Shown here: piece after piece, positions 44,672 through 54,336 of the stretch
Layout of the letters: each line of letters opens with the position of its first letter
Position numbering within the stretch: position 1 is the first letter of the stretch
Assembly (NCBI RefSeq): GCF_004114535.1
Contig: NZ_LBJC01000015.1
Span: 101,095-165,094 of the forward strand
Direction: 5' to 3'
DNA: 64,000 bases
Source of the DNA: Bradyrhizobium nanningense
GTDB taxonomy: Bacteria > Pseudomonadota > Alphaproteobacteria > Rhizobiales > Xanthobacteraceae
Made by a program: the position numbers and the translations under genes
Notes under the pieces: model-generated
Databases searched by the model: none
What the model was told of the DNA's origin: nothing
The model's input: only the letters and a program-made list of their open reading frames with translations

Positions 44672-45595
44672 ATGACGCTTTCCGCAAGTCTCAATGGTGC
44701 CGAGCAACGCCGCCCGAGCCGGCTCGGGCGCATGCTCGAGGACCGCCTGCCCTATCTCATCGTTGCGCCGGCCATTCTGATCCTTCTCCTGGTCGGCCTG
44801 TTTCCGCTGATCTACTCGCTGATCGTGAGCTTCCAGCGCATCACGATGACCGAGAACGACACCACCTTCGTTGGGCTCTTGAACTATGCGGAGCTGTTCA
44901 GGGATACCCGCCTCTGGGCCTCGCTTGGTCATACTGCCATCATCACCGCGATCGCCCTCCCCTTGGAGCTGTTGATCGGCTTCCTGATGGCGCAGCTCTT
45001 CATCGACCGCATGCCCGGTCGACAGATCTTCCTCGCGCTGCTGGTGCTCCCAACGGTGATATCTCCGATCGTCGCGGGAGCGACGTGGCGTTTGATGTTC
45101 GACGTCCGCTTCGGTCCGATTGGTCAGATTCTGAGCTTCATCGCCGGTGAACCGGTCCGGATTCTGTGGACGGTCAATCCCGCCTACGTCTATCCCGCGA
45201 TCATCATCTGCGAGGTCTGGCAGTGGTCTCCGTTCATGTTCCTGTTGCTGCTCGCTGCGCTGTCGAATGTAGATCCGTCGCAGCTCGAGGCCGCGGAGAT
45301 CGATGGCGCATCATACCTGCGCGTGCTTCGCGCGATCGTTCTGCCGGCGATCGCGCCCGTGATAGCCGTCGCCTGCCTGATACGAGGCCTGGACCTTGTT
45401 CGCATCTTTGACATCATCTGGACCCTAACCGAAGGCGGGCCGGGGTCGATGACCGAGACCATCTCGCTCTACACCTATGTGCAGGGTTTCTCGCAATTCG
45501 AGACCAGCTACACGGCCGCGATCTCCTTCCTGGTGATCGCGCTGCTCACGGTCATCACCACTCTCGTCCTCAAGCGCATGGAGCTTGCGCGATGA
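44672..45595 (+). CDS. Sugar ABC importer permease (MalF/UgpA type)
   Basis: 307 residues with six membrane segments and the EAA loop EAAEIDGASYLRVLRAIVLP near residue 210. The ATG at 44672 is chosen; the longer frame to 43988 overlaps the binding-protein gene in another frame. Its stop overlaps the start of the second permease (ATGA). Confidence 0.9.
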   Translation: MTLSASLNGAEQRRPSRLGRMLEDRLPYLIVAPAILILLLVGLFPLIYSLIVSFQRITMTENDTTFVGLLNYAELFRDTRLWASLGHTAIITAIALPLELLIGFLMAQLFIDRMPGRQIFLALLVLPTVISPIVAGATWRLMFDVRFGPIGQILSFIAGEPVRILWTVNPAYVYPAIIICEVWQWSPFMFLLLLAALSNVDPSQLEAAEIDGASYLRVLRAIVLPAIAPVIAVACLIRGLDLVRIFDIIWTLTEGGPGSMTETISLYTYVQGFSQFETSYTAAISFLVIALLTVITTLVLKRMELAR

Positions 45596-46431
45596 GGGTC
45601 AGCAAGCTTCCGGCAAGAAAAGCCCGCATCCTGGCGCTTCGCTATCTCGGTGCCGGTGTCGTGACCCTGCTGTTCCTGTTTCCGGTCTATTGGCTCTTCA
45701 TGATTTCATTCAAGACGCCGGACGAGATCTATCACGTCCCGCCCTTGTGGATTCCCGGCCAGATCCAGTTCTCCAACTACTACGTCTTGTTCAAGGATGG
45801 TGACGTCCTTGCGATCCTGAACAGCCTGATCGTCGCCAGCGTCAGCTCCGGCATCGCAATCGTTCTCGGGACGCTCTGCGCCTACAGCCTCGCCCGGTTC
45901 GGCACCGGCGGCGAGAACCTCGCGATGTGGATCATCTCCCAGCGCATGATCCCACCGATCGCGGTCGTCTTCCCGATCTTCCTGATCTACGTCTATTTCG
46001 GCCTTGTAGACAGCTATTTCGGGCTGATCCTGCTCTACACGGCATTCAATCTCCCTTACGTGATCTGGATGATGCGCGGCTACATCGTCGACGTTCCGCT
46101 GGAGCTCGAGGAAAGCGCGCTCGTCGACGGCCTCAATCGATGGGAAGTGATTTGGAAAGTCGTCTTCCCGATGGTGCGCCCGGGGCTCATGGCAACGTCG
46201 GTCTTCACCTTTGCCTTTGCGTGGAACGATTTTCTGTTCGCACTCGTGCTCACACGCACTGAGGTCATCACGTTTCCGGTTATGCTGACGCACTATTTCG
46301 GCGGACAATCGAATTTCTGGGCGAAGATCGCAGCGATGTCGGTCTTGGGCACATTGCCGATCTTCGTCGCCGTCTCGGTAATGCAGCGCTATCTCGTGCG
46401 CGGCATCTCCCTGGGCGCTGTCAAGGGTTAG
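45592..46431 (+). CDS. Sugar ABC importer permease (MalG/UgpE type)
   Basis: 279 residues, six membrane segments, with the EAA motif [20 protein letters not shown] near residue 170. ATGA overlap with the first permease and a 10-base gap to the ATPase gene. Completes the transmembrane pair. Confidence 0.9.
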   Translation: MRVSKLPARKARILALRYLGAGVVTLLFLFPVYWLFMISFKTPDEIYHVPPLWIPGQIQFSNYYVLFKDGDVLAILNSLIVASVSSGIAIVLGTLCAYSLARFGTGGENLAMWIISQRMIPPIAVVFPIFLIYVYFGLVDSYFGLILLYTAFNLPYVIWMMRGYIVDVPLELEESALVDGLNRWEVIWKVVFPMVRPGLMATSVFTFAFAWNDFLFALVLTRTEVITFPVMLTHYFGGQSNFWAKIAAMSVLGTLPIFVAVSVMQRYLVRGISLGAVKG

Positions 46432-46441
46432 GGGGATTGGA

Positions 46442-47545
46442 GTGGCTGACGTCAAGCTGTCCGGCGTGCACAAATATTACGGCAACGTGCACGCGGTTCG
46501 AGGGGTGGATCTTACCATCACCGATGGCGAATTTGCCGTGCTCGTGGGGCCATCCGGCTGTGGCAAGAGTACTCTCTTGCGGACGATCGCCGGCCTTGAA
46601 GACCCCGACAGCGGAGCGATCGCGATCGGCGGCGCAGTGGTCAACGATCTGCGCCCGCGCGAGCGCAACATCGCAATGGTGTTTCAAAATTATGCGCTCT
46701 ATCCCTATTTGACCGTCAACGAGAACATCGCATTCGGTCTGCGCGCCCGCAAGACTCCAGAGATCGAAATCAGGAAGCGGGTCAGTGAAGCCGCCGAGAT
46801 GCTCGGCATCGGCAATCTCCTCCAGCGCTATCCACGGCAGCTCTCTGGTGGACAGCGTCAGCGCGTCGCCATCGGCCGCGCCATCGTCCGTAAGGCCGAC
46901 CTGTTCCTGTTCGACGAGCCGCTCTCGAATCTCGACGCTCAGCTGCGCGACGAGATGCGGGCCGAGATCAAGCGCCTGCATCACGAGATCACGACGACGA
47001 TGATCTACGTCACCCACGACCAGATCGAGGCGATGACGCTCGCCGACCGCATCGTGCTGCTGCGCGACGGAAAGATCGAGCAGCAGGGGGCTCCTCTCGA
47101 GCTGTTCGAGCAGCCCCGTACGGGGTTCGTGGCAGGCTTCCTCGGCTCTCCCTCGATCAATCTCATTCCGGCGACCCTCAAGACAGACGGCCCCGTCGCA
47201 GCCGTGGTGTTTCAGTCCGGCGGTGAACTGAAGCTTCCGAGCGCAAAGGCCATGTCACTGGCCGGAGCGCAAGGGCGAGAGATTCTCGTAGGCATTCGGC
47301 CCCAGCATTTCAGTCGGGCCGGCGGAGGACCTCTCCGCAATGGGGTGGTTTCTTATTCGGCCGTCGCCGATCTCATTCAGCCGACAGGGACCCGAACCTT
47401 CACCACGATCAAGATCGGCGGCGTGGATGCGGTTGCCGAGCTGCAGGCCCATGACGTCAGAAGCCATGGCGAGCGGATCGATCTCGCCATCGACCTCAAT
47501 CGCGTGGTGCTGATCGATCCAGTCAGCGGTGTGGTCATCGCTTAA
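46442..47545 (+). CDS. ugpC: Sugar ABC importer ATP-binding protein (UgpC/MalK type)
   Basis: 367 residues from a GTG. Walker [10 protein letters not shown], signature [16 protein letters not shown], Walker [17 protein letters not shown], switch [13 protein letters not shown]; after residue 235 comes the TOBE-type regulatory domain (GIRPQHFS). Energises the two permeases upstream. Confidence 0.92.
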   Translation: MADVKLSGVHKYYGNVHAVRGVDLTITDGEFAVLVGPSGCGKSTLLRTIAGLEDPDSGAIAIGGAVVNDLRPRERNIAMVFQNYALYPYLTVNENIAFGLRARKTPEIEIRKRVSEAAEMLGIGNLLQRYPRQLSGGQRQRVAIGRAIVRKADLFLFDEPLSNLDAQLRDEMRAEIKRLHHEITTTMIYVTHDQIEAMTLADRIVLLRDGKIEQQGAPLELFEQPRTGFVAGFLGSPSINLIPATLKTDGPVAAVVFQSGGELKLPSAKAMSLAGAQGREILVGIRPQHFSRAGGGPLRNGVVSYSAVADLIQPTGTRTFTTIKIGGVDAVAELQAHDVRSHGERIDLAIDLNRVVLIDPVSGVVIA

Positions 47546-47576
47546 CGAGAGTAACATTCGAGAACGGGAGGGATGA

Positions 47577-48467
47577 ATGGCGTCGAGACTATTTGCAACC
47601 GGAATTGGCGCGCCGGAGGGTCCAGTGTGCCTGCCGGACGGTTCGATGTATGTCACGGAGATGTCCGCGTCGACCCTTTGCGTCACGCGGCTCGATCCCC
47701 GCGGCAATCGCCGCGTGATCCTTACGACAGGTGGCCGTCCGAATGGACTGACGACCGATGGCCACGGCCGGATCTGGATCGCGGAAGCCGGCCTCCGGGC
47801 GCTGATCTGCATCGACGAAGACGGAAACGAGGTCCGGCGCATGCAGGGCGAGGGCGCGGAGCGCTTTCTGTTTCCGAACGACCTCTGCTTCGGCCCGAAC
47901 GGATTGCTCTACATGACCGATTCCGGCATGGCCGCCGAGGATTTTATCGACGGCCAGGCCTTCGTCGCTCGCTATATGGACCTCGATTGGGACGGCCGCG
48001 TGTATGAGATCGATCCGGCGGCGATGAAGGTGCTGCGCGTTCTCGATCGCAAGATTCGCTTTACCAACGGCATTGCTTTCGGTCCCGACAATCACCTTTA
48101 TGCCAACGCGTCCTTCACCGGCGAAATCTATCGATATGACGTGCTCGGCGAGTCATCGCCGAGGCGCGAGGTTTTCAGTAACGTCCTCCAACCGGACGCC
48201 AATCCCGATTTCAAAGGGCCGGACGGGATGGCCTTCGGCACCGACGGCCGGCTCTATTGCACGGTCTACAACCAGAAGAACGTCACGGTGCTGGACCGAC
48301 GGGGTGAGGTCGCCGGTCGCCTGATCCTGGACGGACCGCAGCCGACGAATTGTGCGTTTGCGCTCGAAGGCAGAAAGCTACGCGTCACTGAGGTCGGCAA
48401 GGGCCAGGTCGAGGAGATTGACATGGCCTGCGATGGCCTGCCGCTGCATCTGCCGAAATTCGCCTGA
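47577..48467 (+). CDS. SMP-30/gluconolactonase family sugar lactonase
   Basis: 296 residues forming a six-bladed propeller: EGPVCLPDGSMYVTEMSAST at the start with the metal Glu (APEGP), FPNDLCFGPNGLLYMTDSG in the middle, TNGIAFGPDNHLYANASFTG and GPDGMAFGTDGRLYCTVYN later, giving the Glu/Asn/Asp metal set. It would hydrolyse a sugar lactone to the aldonate. Thirty bases downstream of the ATPase gene, so the operon probably imports a sugar that is oxidised to a lactone or imports a lactone. Convergent with the TRAP operon. Confidence 0.88.
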   Translation: MASRLFATGIGAPEGPVCLPDGSMYVTEMSASTLCVTRLDPRGNRRVILTTGGRPNGLTTDGHGRIWIAEAGLRALICIDEDGNEVRRMQGEGAERFLFPNDLCFGPNGLLYMTDSGMAAEDFIDGQAFVARYMDLDWDGRVYEIDPAAMKVLRVLDRKIRFTNGIAFGPDNHLYANASFTGEIYRYDVLGESSPRREVFSNVLQPDANPDFKGPDGMAFGTDGRLYCTVYNQKNVTVLDRRGEVAGRLILDGPQPTNCAFALEGRKLRVTEVGKGQVEEIDMACDGLPLHLPKFA

Positions 48468-48512
48468 CGAGATGCCTTGGCGATGTTTCCCGCGAGGGCG
48501 CCTCGCCCGTTA

Positions 48513-50405
48513 TCAAAGGAAGCCGATCGATAGCCAGGGCAAGGCGGCAACGATCAGCGTGCCGATCAGGAGCGCGATCATATAGCCCACGATCGGCTTC
48601 ATGCCCTCGTCCGGATTGATGCGGCTGATTGCGCAAGCCGCGTAGTAGCCGACGCCGAACGGCGGCGCGAATAGGCCGATGCCCATGGCGAGGACGACGA
48701 CCATCGCGTAGTGAACATCATGCACCCCGACCTGCCGCGCGATCGGGAACAGAAGCGGACCGAACAAGACGATGGCAGGAATCCCTTCCAGCACGCTGCC
48801 CAGGATCACGAAAGTGACGATTGTGACGGCGAGAAACACAGGCACGCCGCCGGGAAGGTTGGTCATGAACTTGGCAAGAGAGGCAGAAAATCCCGACTGG
48901 GTCAGCGCCCAGGCCATGCCCGTCGCCGCGCCAATGATGAGCAGGATCGCCCCGGACAGCGATGCCGTCTCAACCAGCATCGGATAGATGCGCCGCCAGT
49001 CGAACTGGCGATAGATGAAGAGACCCGCACAGGCTGAGTACAGGATGCCGATGGTCGAGACCTCCGTTGCCGTTGCGACGCCTTCGACGACGGCGGTCCG
49101 GATCACGAATGGCAGCGCGATGGCCGGAATCGCGATGACAAACGCGCGGCCGATCTGCCGTCCCGTCGCCCGCTTGACGTGAGACAGGTCCTCGCGGCGG
49201 TATCGCCACCACACCACGGCCGCGAGCATGACGGCAAGCACCACGCCGGGAAGCAAGCCGCCGGTGAACAGGGCCGAGATCGAAACGCCGGTGACCGAGC
49301 CGATCGTGATTAGAACCAGTGACGGTGGAATCGTCTCGGTCTGCGCGCCGGTTGCCGCGAGAAGCGCAACCAGATCGCCTGGCTTGGCTCCCCGCTGCCG
49401 CATCTCGGGAAACAACACCGGAGCTACCGCAGCCATGTCCGCCGCCTTGGAGCCGGAAATGCCAGAGACCAGATACATCGCCCCGACCAGCACGTAGTGC
49501 AATCCACCGCGTACGTGGCCTAAGAGGCTCGCCAGAAAGCTGACCATGGCGCGCGCCATGCCCGTCATCTCGATCAGAAGGCCGAGAAAGACGAAGAGAG
49601 GCACCGCAAGCAGGATCAGGTGGCTCATGCCCTCATCCATTCGTCCGATCATCACCACGTCGGGGGTGCTGGTTGTCAGGGTGAGATAGCCGACCGTGGC
49701 CAGGCCGAACGCGAACGCGATCGGCACGGCCGCGAAGACCATGGCGCCAACCACGACAACGAAGAAAATCAGAAGATTTAGATTGCCGAGCGGATTCAAG
49801 ACCGGCGCCAGCAGAACGAACGTCGCGATGATGCCCGCAACGATCGCCAAGGACGCCAGCAGGCTGCGCAGGCTCGCGATGCGGATGAGCCGGAGGACCG
49901 CTGCGATCAGCATCAATCCGATCCCGATCGGCAAAGCGGCCGCACGCCAGCTATTGACGATCTCGAGCGCCGGCGTGGTGACGAATGCCTCGTCTGCGGC
50001 GAATTCATAGGCGGGCCAGACGACGAGGACGAGAAATGCAAGTGACGCCGCAGCCGCGACGACGTCCAGAAATGCACGAACCTGAACACTGAGAACACCG
50101 ACGATGGCGGTCATCCGCATGTGCTCGCCGCGCTGGAACGCAATCACGGAACCGAACATGGCGAGCCAGAGGAAGAGAATGCCCGCGAGTTCGTCGGACC
50201 AGATGATCGGCGAGCGGAACACGTATCGACCCACGATGCCGGCAGACAGCACCGCAATCTCCGCCAGCACGAGCAGTGCTGCCGGGACCGCGACGACATG
50301 ACCAAGCGCCGTGTTCGCCGTTATCACCCAACTGCGCCGGCCTGCCTGCGACGCGCCGGCCGCCATACCGGCATCGACATGGGGCGTATGGCTCATGCTG
50401 GTCAT
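48513..50405 (-). CDS. TRAP transporter fused small and large permease (DctQM)
   Basis: 630 residues. The first 175 residues are a DctQ small subunit (four membrane segments; RYVFRSPIIWSDELAGILFLW), followed by a full DctM large subunit (from about 205: FFVVVVGAMVFAAVPIAFAF, VPLFVFLGLLIEMTGMA, SGSKAADMAAVAPVLFPEM, PPFGVGYYAACAISRINPDE). Fusion of the two is a recurring variant. The ATG at 50405 overlaps the binding-protein stop (ATGA). Drives Na+/H+-coupled uptake with DctP. Confidence 0.9.
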   Translation of the reverse strand: MTSMSHTPHVDAGMAAGASQAGRRSWVITANTALGHVVAVPAALLVLAEIAVLSAGIVGRYVFRSPIIWSDELAGILFLWLAMFGSVIAFQRGEHMRMTAIVGVLSVQVRAFLDVVAAAASLAFLVLVVWPAYEFAADEAFVTTPALEIVNSWRAAALPIGIGLMLIAAVLRLIRIASLRSLLASLAIVAGIIATFVLLAPVLNPLGNLNLLIFFVVVVGAMVFAAVPIAFAFGLATVGYLTLTTSTPDVVMIGRMDEGMSHLILLAVPLFVFLGLLIEMTGMARAMVSFLASLLGHVRGGLHYVLVGAMYLVSGISGSKAADMAAVAPVLFPEMRQRGAKPGDLVALLAATGAQTETIPPSLVLITIGSVTGVSISALFTGGLLPGVVLAVMLAAVVWWRYRREDLSHVKRATGRQIGRAFVIAIPAIALPFVIRTAVVEGVATATEVSTIGILYSACAGLFIYRQFDWRRIYPMLVETASLSGAILLIIGAATGMAWALTQSGFSASLAKFMTNLPGGVPVFLAVTIVTFVILGSVLEGIPAIVLFGPLLFPIARQVGVHDVHYAMVVVLAMGIGLFAPPFGVGYYAACAISRINPDEGMKPIVGYMIALLIGTLIVAALPWLSIGFL

Positions 50406-51427
50406 GATAGCTGGCCCGCCGCTTTTTCGAGCTGGGACCATGCCTCCTCGCCAAACTTGGCTTTCCAGTCGGCGTAGAAGCTGGTTTTAGACAAGGCCTG
50501 ACGGAAGGCGGCGCGATCGACGTCGATGAATTTGAGACCCTTGGCCGAGAGGTCAGTGCGCAGGGACTGGCTGAGCTTTGCGATGTCGGCGCGCTGATCG
50601 ATGGCGGAGCGGTCAAGCTCGCGTGCCACGATCCCCTGCACGTCCTTGGGCAGGCGCTCGAAGGCGCGCTTGTTGCCGAGGATCCAGTAGCCGTCCCAGA
50701 CGTGCCCCGTCAGGCTGCACGTGCTCTGGACTTCATAAAGACGCGCGGTCGCAATGATTGGTAGCGGGTTCTCCTGCCCGTCGACGACCTTGGTCTGCAA
50801 CGCGGAATAGACCTCATTGAAGTTGATCGGCGTCGATCCGGCGCCGAGGGCCTTGAACAGCGAGGTCAGCAGCGGCGCGGGCGGAACACGGATCTGGAAA
50901 TTCTTCAGGTCATCCGGGGTGCGGATCTCGCGGCTGGACGAGGTCACCTGGCGAAAGCCGTTGTCCCAGGTCTTCGACACCGCCATGATCGGCGTCTTGG
51001 CGATCTGCGCCCGGATGTAGGTGCCGAGCTCGCCGTCCATCGCCTTCCACACGCTGTCGTAGTCGGCAAACGCGAAGCCGGTATTCACGATGCCCGCGCT
51101 AGGTACCAGGGTGGCAAGGATCGAGGAGGATTGGTTGAAGAACTCGACGCCGCCGCTGCGAACCTGCGTCAGCAGCTCGGTATCCGAGCCGAGCTGATTG
51201 GCCGGGAACAGCCTGATCTCCAGCCGGCCGCTGGTCGCTTCGCGGATGCGGTCGATCGCCTCTTGCGCGCGGATGTTCACCGGATGGGTCGGGTCCTGTC
51301 CGGTTGCGAACTTGTAGACGAACTCGGCGGCAGACACTGGACGGGTCAGAATCCCGCAGAGAGGTACGGCGCTCGCCGCCATCAATAGCGAACGGCGGCT
51401 GATGCGTCCGGGCTTCGAGACAGTCAT
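50402..51427 (-). CDS. dctP: TRAP transporter solute-binding protein (DctP)
   Basis: 341 residues with a twin-arginine-like leader (SRRSLLMAASAVPLCGIL) and a DctP fold: FKFATGQDPTHPVNIRAQEA-like start, GRLEIRLFPANQLGSDTE, the conserved ligand Arg region IRVPPAPLL, and NEVYSALQTKVVDGQENPLP. The ATG at 51427 has GGAGGA upstream; the frame continues upstream without support. About 180 bases separate it from the transketolase genes, which are read first. Probably binds a carboxylated or sugar-acid substrate used by this operon. Confidence 0.9.
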   Translation of the reverse strand: MTVSKPGRISRRSLLMAASAVPLCGILTRPVSAAEFVYKFATGQDPTHPVNIRAQEAIDRIREATSGRLEIRLFPANQLGSDTELLTQVRSGGVEFFNQSSSILATLVPSAGIVNTGFAFADYDSVWKAMDGELGTYIRAQIAKTPIMAVSKTWDNGFRQVTSSSREIRTPDDLKNFQIRVPPAPLLTSLFKALGAGSTPINFNEVYSALQTKVVDGQENPLPIIATARLYEVQSTCSLTGHVWDGYWILGNKRAFERLPKDVQGIVARELDRSAIDQRADIAKLSQSLRTDLSAKGLKFIDVDRAAFRQALSKTSFYADWKAKFGEEAWSQLEKAAGQLS

Positions 51428-51607
51428 GTTTTCCTCCTGATCCTGTATTGGCGTTGTGTCGGCTGCATCAGCCTGCGCTGGGCTTTCAGCTGTCCGGGCT
51501 CCTCGACCGCCCGCATTCGGGCAGGAGCCATGGCTCGCCCGCCGCGACATGCAGCGGGCGCAACTCTTCACTCGGATTTGGCCTGACTGGCGCTTAGTGC
51601 CGGTGCG

Positions 51608-52618
51608 CTAAAGCCACTGCTTGATCTGCCTTGCGACCTCGGCGGTGGAAATGCCGTAGCGGTCGTGCAGCGTCGGAAGTGCGCCGGCGTCAAGAAATTC
51701 GTCCGGTAATGCAATCTGCCGGAACGGCGGATGAACGCCTGAACGCATCAGGAGTGCGGCGACTGCCTCGCCAAGTCCGCCGATGGTCGTATGGTTTTCG
51801 GCAACGACGACCAGCCGGCCTGACTTGCCGGCTTCACGCAGTATCGTCTCCGCGTCGAGCGGCTTGATGGTGGGAACGTGGAGCACCGCAGCATCGACAC
51901 GGTCGTCTTTCAAAGCTTGCAGGGCCTCGAGCGCGCGCATGGTCATGATGCCGGATGAGATGATCAGGACGTCCTTTCCGTCACGGATCAGCTTGGCCTT
52001 GCCGAGCTCGAACTTGTAGTCGTATTCGTCCAGCACGACCGGCACCTGGCCCCGCAGCAGGCGCATGTAGACCGGTCCCTGATGCGCCGCAATGGCGGGC
52101 ACCAGCTGCTCGATTTCATGGGCATCGCAGGGATCGATGACCGTCATATTGGGCATCGCGCGAAACAGCGCGAGATCCTCTGCGGCCTGATGGCTCGGAC
52201 CATAGCCCGACGTCAGGCCGGGCAATGCACAGACGATCTTCACGTTGCGGTCTTCCTCCGCGATGGTCTGGTGGATGAAGTCGTAGGCACGGCGCGAAGC
52301 GAACACCGCGTAGGTAGTTGCGAAGGGCATGAAGCCTTCGGCGGCAAGACCGGAGGCCGCGCCGAACAAAAGCTGCTCGGCCATACCCATCTGGTAATAG
52401 CGGTCCGGAAATTCCTTCGCAAAAATATGTAGGTCGGTGTACTTGCCGAGATCGGCCGTCATGCCGACCACGTCCGGGCGGCTGCGTGCAAGCTCGACGA
52501 GAGCCCTTCCAAAGGGCGCTGGCTTCGTCTTTTGTCCTTCAGCCGCGATCGACGCGATCATGGCCGAGGTCGTCAGGCGCGCCTTACCCGGCTGTGGTGC
52601 AGATCTCACGGTCTTCAT
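51608..52618 (-). CDS. Transketolase, C-terminal subunit
   Basis: 336 residues covering the pyrimidine-binding and C-terminal domains of a split transketolase: DLGKYTDLHIFAKEFPDRYY, QMGMAEQLLFGAASGLAAEG with the catalytic Glu, GPSHQAAEDLALFRAMPNMT, and HTTIGGLGEAVAAL. The ATG at 52618 overlaps the stop of the N-terminal subunit gene. Two-subunit transketolases of this kind occur in specialised sugar pathways (for example apulose-phosphate or sulfosugar cleavage), so the substrate need not be the pentose-phosphate intermediates. Confidence 0.9.
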   Translation of the reverse strand: MKTVRSAPQPGKARLTTSAMIASIAAEGQKTKPAPFGRALVELARSRPDVVGMTADLGKYTDLHIFAKEFPDRYYQMGMAEQLLFGAASGLAAEGFMPFATTYAVFASRRAYDFIHQTIAEEDRNVKIVCALPGLTSGYGPSHQAAEDLALFRAMPNMTVIDPCDAHEIEQLVPAIAAHQGPVYMRLLRGQVPVVLDEYDYKFELGKAKLIRDGKDVLIISSGIMTMRALEALQALKDDRVDAAVLHVPTIKPLDAETILREAGKSGRLVVVAENHTTIGGLGEAVAALLMRSGVHPPFRQIALPDEFLDAGALPTLHDRYGISTAEVARQIKQWL

Positions 52619-53454
52619 ACCTGCCTCCCAGCTTCCAGCGCAGCAAGCGCGAGCTGCCATTCGTGCTGCTCGACGCGGATGAAATGATTCTTCTCGCGCT
52701 GCTCCAGAAAAGGAACGCCCTTGCCCATCAGCGTGTCCGCGACGATCATCCGCGGCTTGGGCTCGGGATGAGACTTGGCGGCATCGAACGCGGCAATGAC
52801 GGCATCGAGATCATTGCCGTCGATCCGCTGCACGAACCAGCCGAAGGCTTGAAGCTTCTCGACCAGCGGCTCGAACGCCATCACCTGCGTCGAAGGACCA
52901 TCCGCCTGCTGATTGTTGACGTCGACGATGCCGATCAGATTGTCGAGCTTGTAGTGGCCCGCCGACTGGATGGCTTCCCAGACCGAGCCCTCGTCGAGCT
53001 CGCCGTCCGAGAACAGCGTATAAACCCTCGCCTCGGATTTCTTGCGCTTGAGCCCCAGGCTCATGCCGACGGCGATGCTGAGCCCAAGCCCGAGCGAGCC
53101 GCCCGACATTTCCATTCCGGGCGTGTAGGAGGCCATGCCCGACATCGGCAGGCGGCTCTCGTCGCTACCGTAGGTTTCGAGTTCTTCCTCGGGGACGATA
53201 CCCGCCTCGATCAAAGCCGCATAGAGCGCGATGGCGTAGTGCCCGTTTGAGAGGAGGAAGCGGTCGCGGTCTTCCCAGGAGGGATCTTCCGGCCGGTAGC
53301 GCATCGCGTGAAAATAGGCCACGGCGAGGACGTCGGAGATGTCCAGCGCCTGTGCGATATAGCCCTGGCCCTGGACTTCGCCCATGCGCAGCGCATTGCG
53401 GCGAATGTTGTAGGCGCGATCCGCCAGCTTGGGCGTGTTGGTCAGCGTTTCCAT
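52615..53454 (-). CDS. Transketolase, N-terminal (ThDP-binding) subunit
   Basis: 279 residues with the thiamine-diphosphate motif (SDGELDEGSVWEA ... VDVNN, about residues 147-180), SNGHYAIALYAALI, and GGSLGLGLSIAVGMSLG. Together with the next gene it makes a complete transketolase. It is preceded by the SDR gene by 22 bases, so the operon order is SDR, N-subunit, C-subunit, then TRAP genes. Confidence 0.9.
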   Translation of the reverse strand: METLTNTPKLADRAYNIRRNALRMGEVQGQGYIAQALDISDVLAVAYFHAMRYRPEDPSWEDRDRFLLSNGHYAIALYAALIEAGIVPEEELETYGSDESRLPMSGMASYTPGMEMSGGSLGLGLSIAVGMSLGLKRKKSEARVYTLFSDGELDEGSVWEAIQSAGHYKLDNLIGIVDVNNQQADGPSTQVMAFEPLVEKLQAFGWFVQRIDGNDLDAVIAAFDAAKSHPEPKPRMIVADTLMGKGVPFLEQREKNHFIRVEQHEWQLALAALEAGRQV

Positions 53455-53476
53455 CGATCTGGACCTTGTCTTGCGC

Positions 53477-54226
53477 TCAGTGGATGAGCATGCCGCCGTT
53501 GACGTCGATCACGGCACCAGTCACGTAGGCGGAGAGATCCGAGGCCAGGAAAGTGTAAATGCCGGCGACGTCGTCTGCCGTGCCGAGGCGATTGAGCGGA
53601 ATGCCTTCCAGGATCTTCGCCCTCATCTCGTCGGTCAGCTTGCCCGCGGTGATATCGGTGCCGATCAGGCCCGGCGTCACGCAATTGACGCGGATGCCGT
53701 CCGGGCCGAACTCACGGGCCATCGCCTTTGCGAGACCGAGCACGCCAGCCTTGGCCGCCGAATAATGCGGGCCGCCAAAGATTCCGCCGCCGCGCTGGGC
53801 CGAAACCGAGGACATGCAGGCGATCGATCCGGACTTGCGCGCACGCATGTGCGGGATCACGGCCTGGGAGAGGAAAAGAACACCTTTCAGATTGACATCC
53901 TGAATGCGATCCCAGTCGGCCGCCGTAATTTCCAGGAGCTTCACCGGTTGGGTGATACCAGCATTGTTGATCAGAATATCGATGCTGCCGAAGGATTCGA
54001 TCACCCGGGCAACAGCCTGCTCGCAGGACGACTTGTCGGCGACGTCGGACCCAAGGCCGATGTGGGATCTTCCAAGCGATGCTGCAGCATCCACAGCAGC
54101 GTCGGCATCGATGTCCAAAATGGCGACCCGAGCTCCCTCGGCAGCGAACCGCCGTGCCGTGGCAAGCCCGATGCCGCGCGGCGAGGCCGCGCCCGAAATG
54201 ATGGCAGTCTTACCGCTGAGCAGCAT
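53477..54226 (-). CDS. SDR-family oxidoreductase
   Basis: 249 residues: cofactor motif SGAASPRGIGLA (11-22), an NAD-preferring Asp (ILDID, 37-40), NNAG (87-90), catalytic Tyr155-Lys159 (HYSAAK), and the C-terminal DVNGGM. A sugar or polyol dehydrogenase is likely given the operon: it could oxidise an imported polyol to the ketose used by the transketolase. First gene of the operon, divergent from the LysR gene. Confidence 0.9.
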   Translation of the reverse strand: MLLSGKTAIISGAASPRGIGLATARRFAAEGARVAILDIDADAAVDAAASLGRSHIGLGSDVADKSSCEQAVARVIESFGSIDILINNAGITQPVKLLEITAADWDRIQDVNLKGVLFLSQAVIPHMRARKSGSIACMSSVSAQRGGGIFGGPHYSAAKAGVLGLAKAMAREFGPDGIRVNCVTPGLIGTDITAGKLTDEMRAKILEGIPLNRLGTADDVAGIYTFLASDLSAYVTGAVIDVNGGMLIH

Positions 54227-54336
54227 CAGTTCCTCCCACTAATTGTTTTTCCTTTGCAAGGCTAGGAATGCACCGGGGAGGCGCAACAGACAAACGCACA
54301 GTTGTCACGGATGGATGAATCTGGTTCACTTATGGG

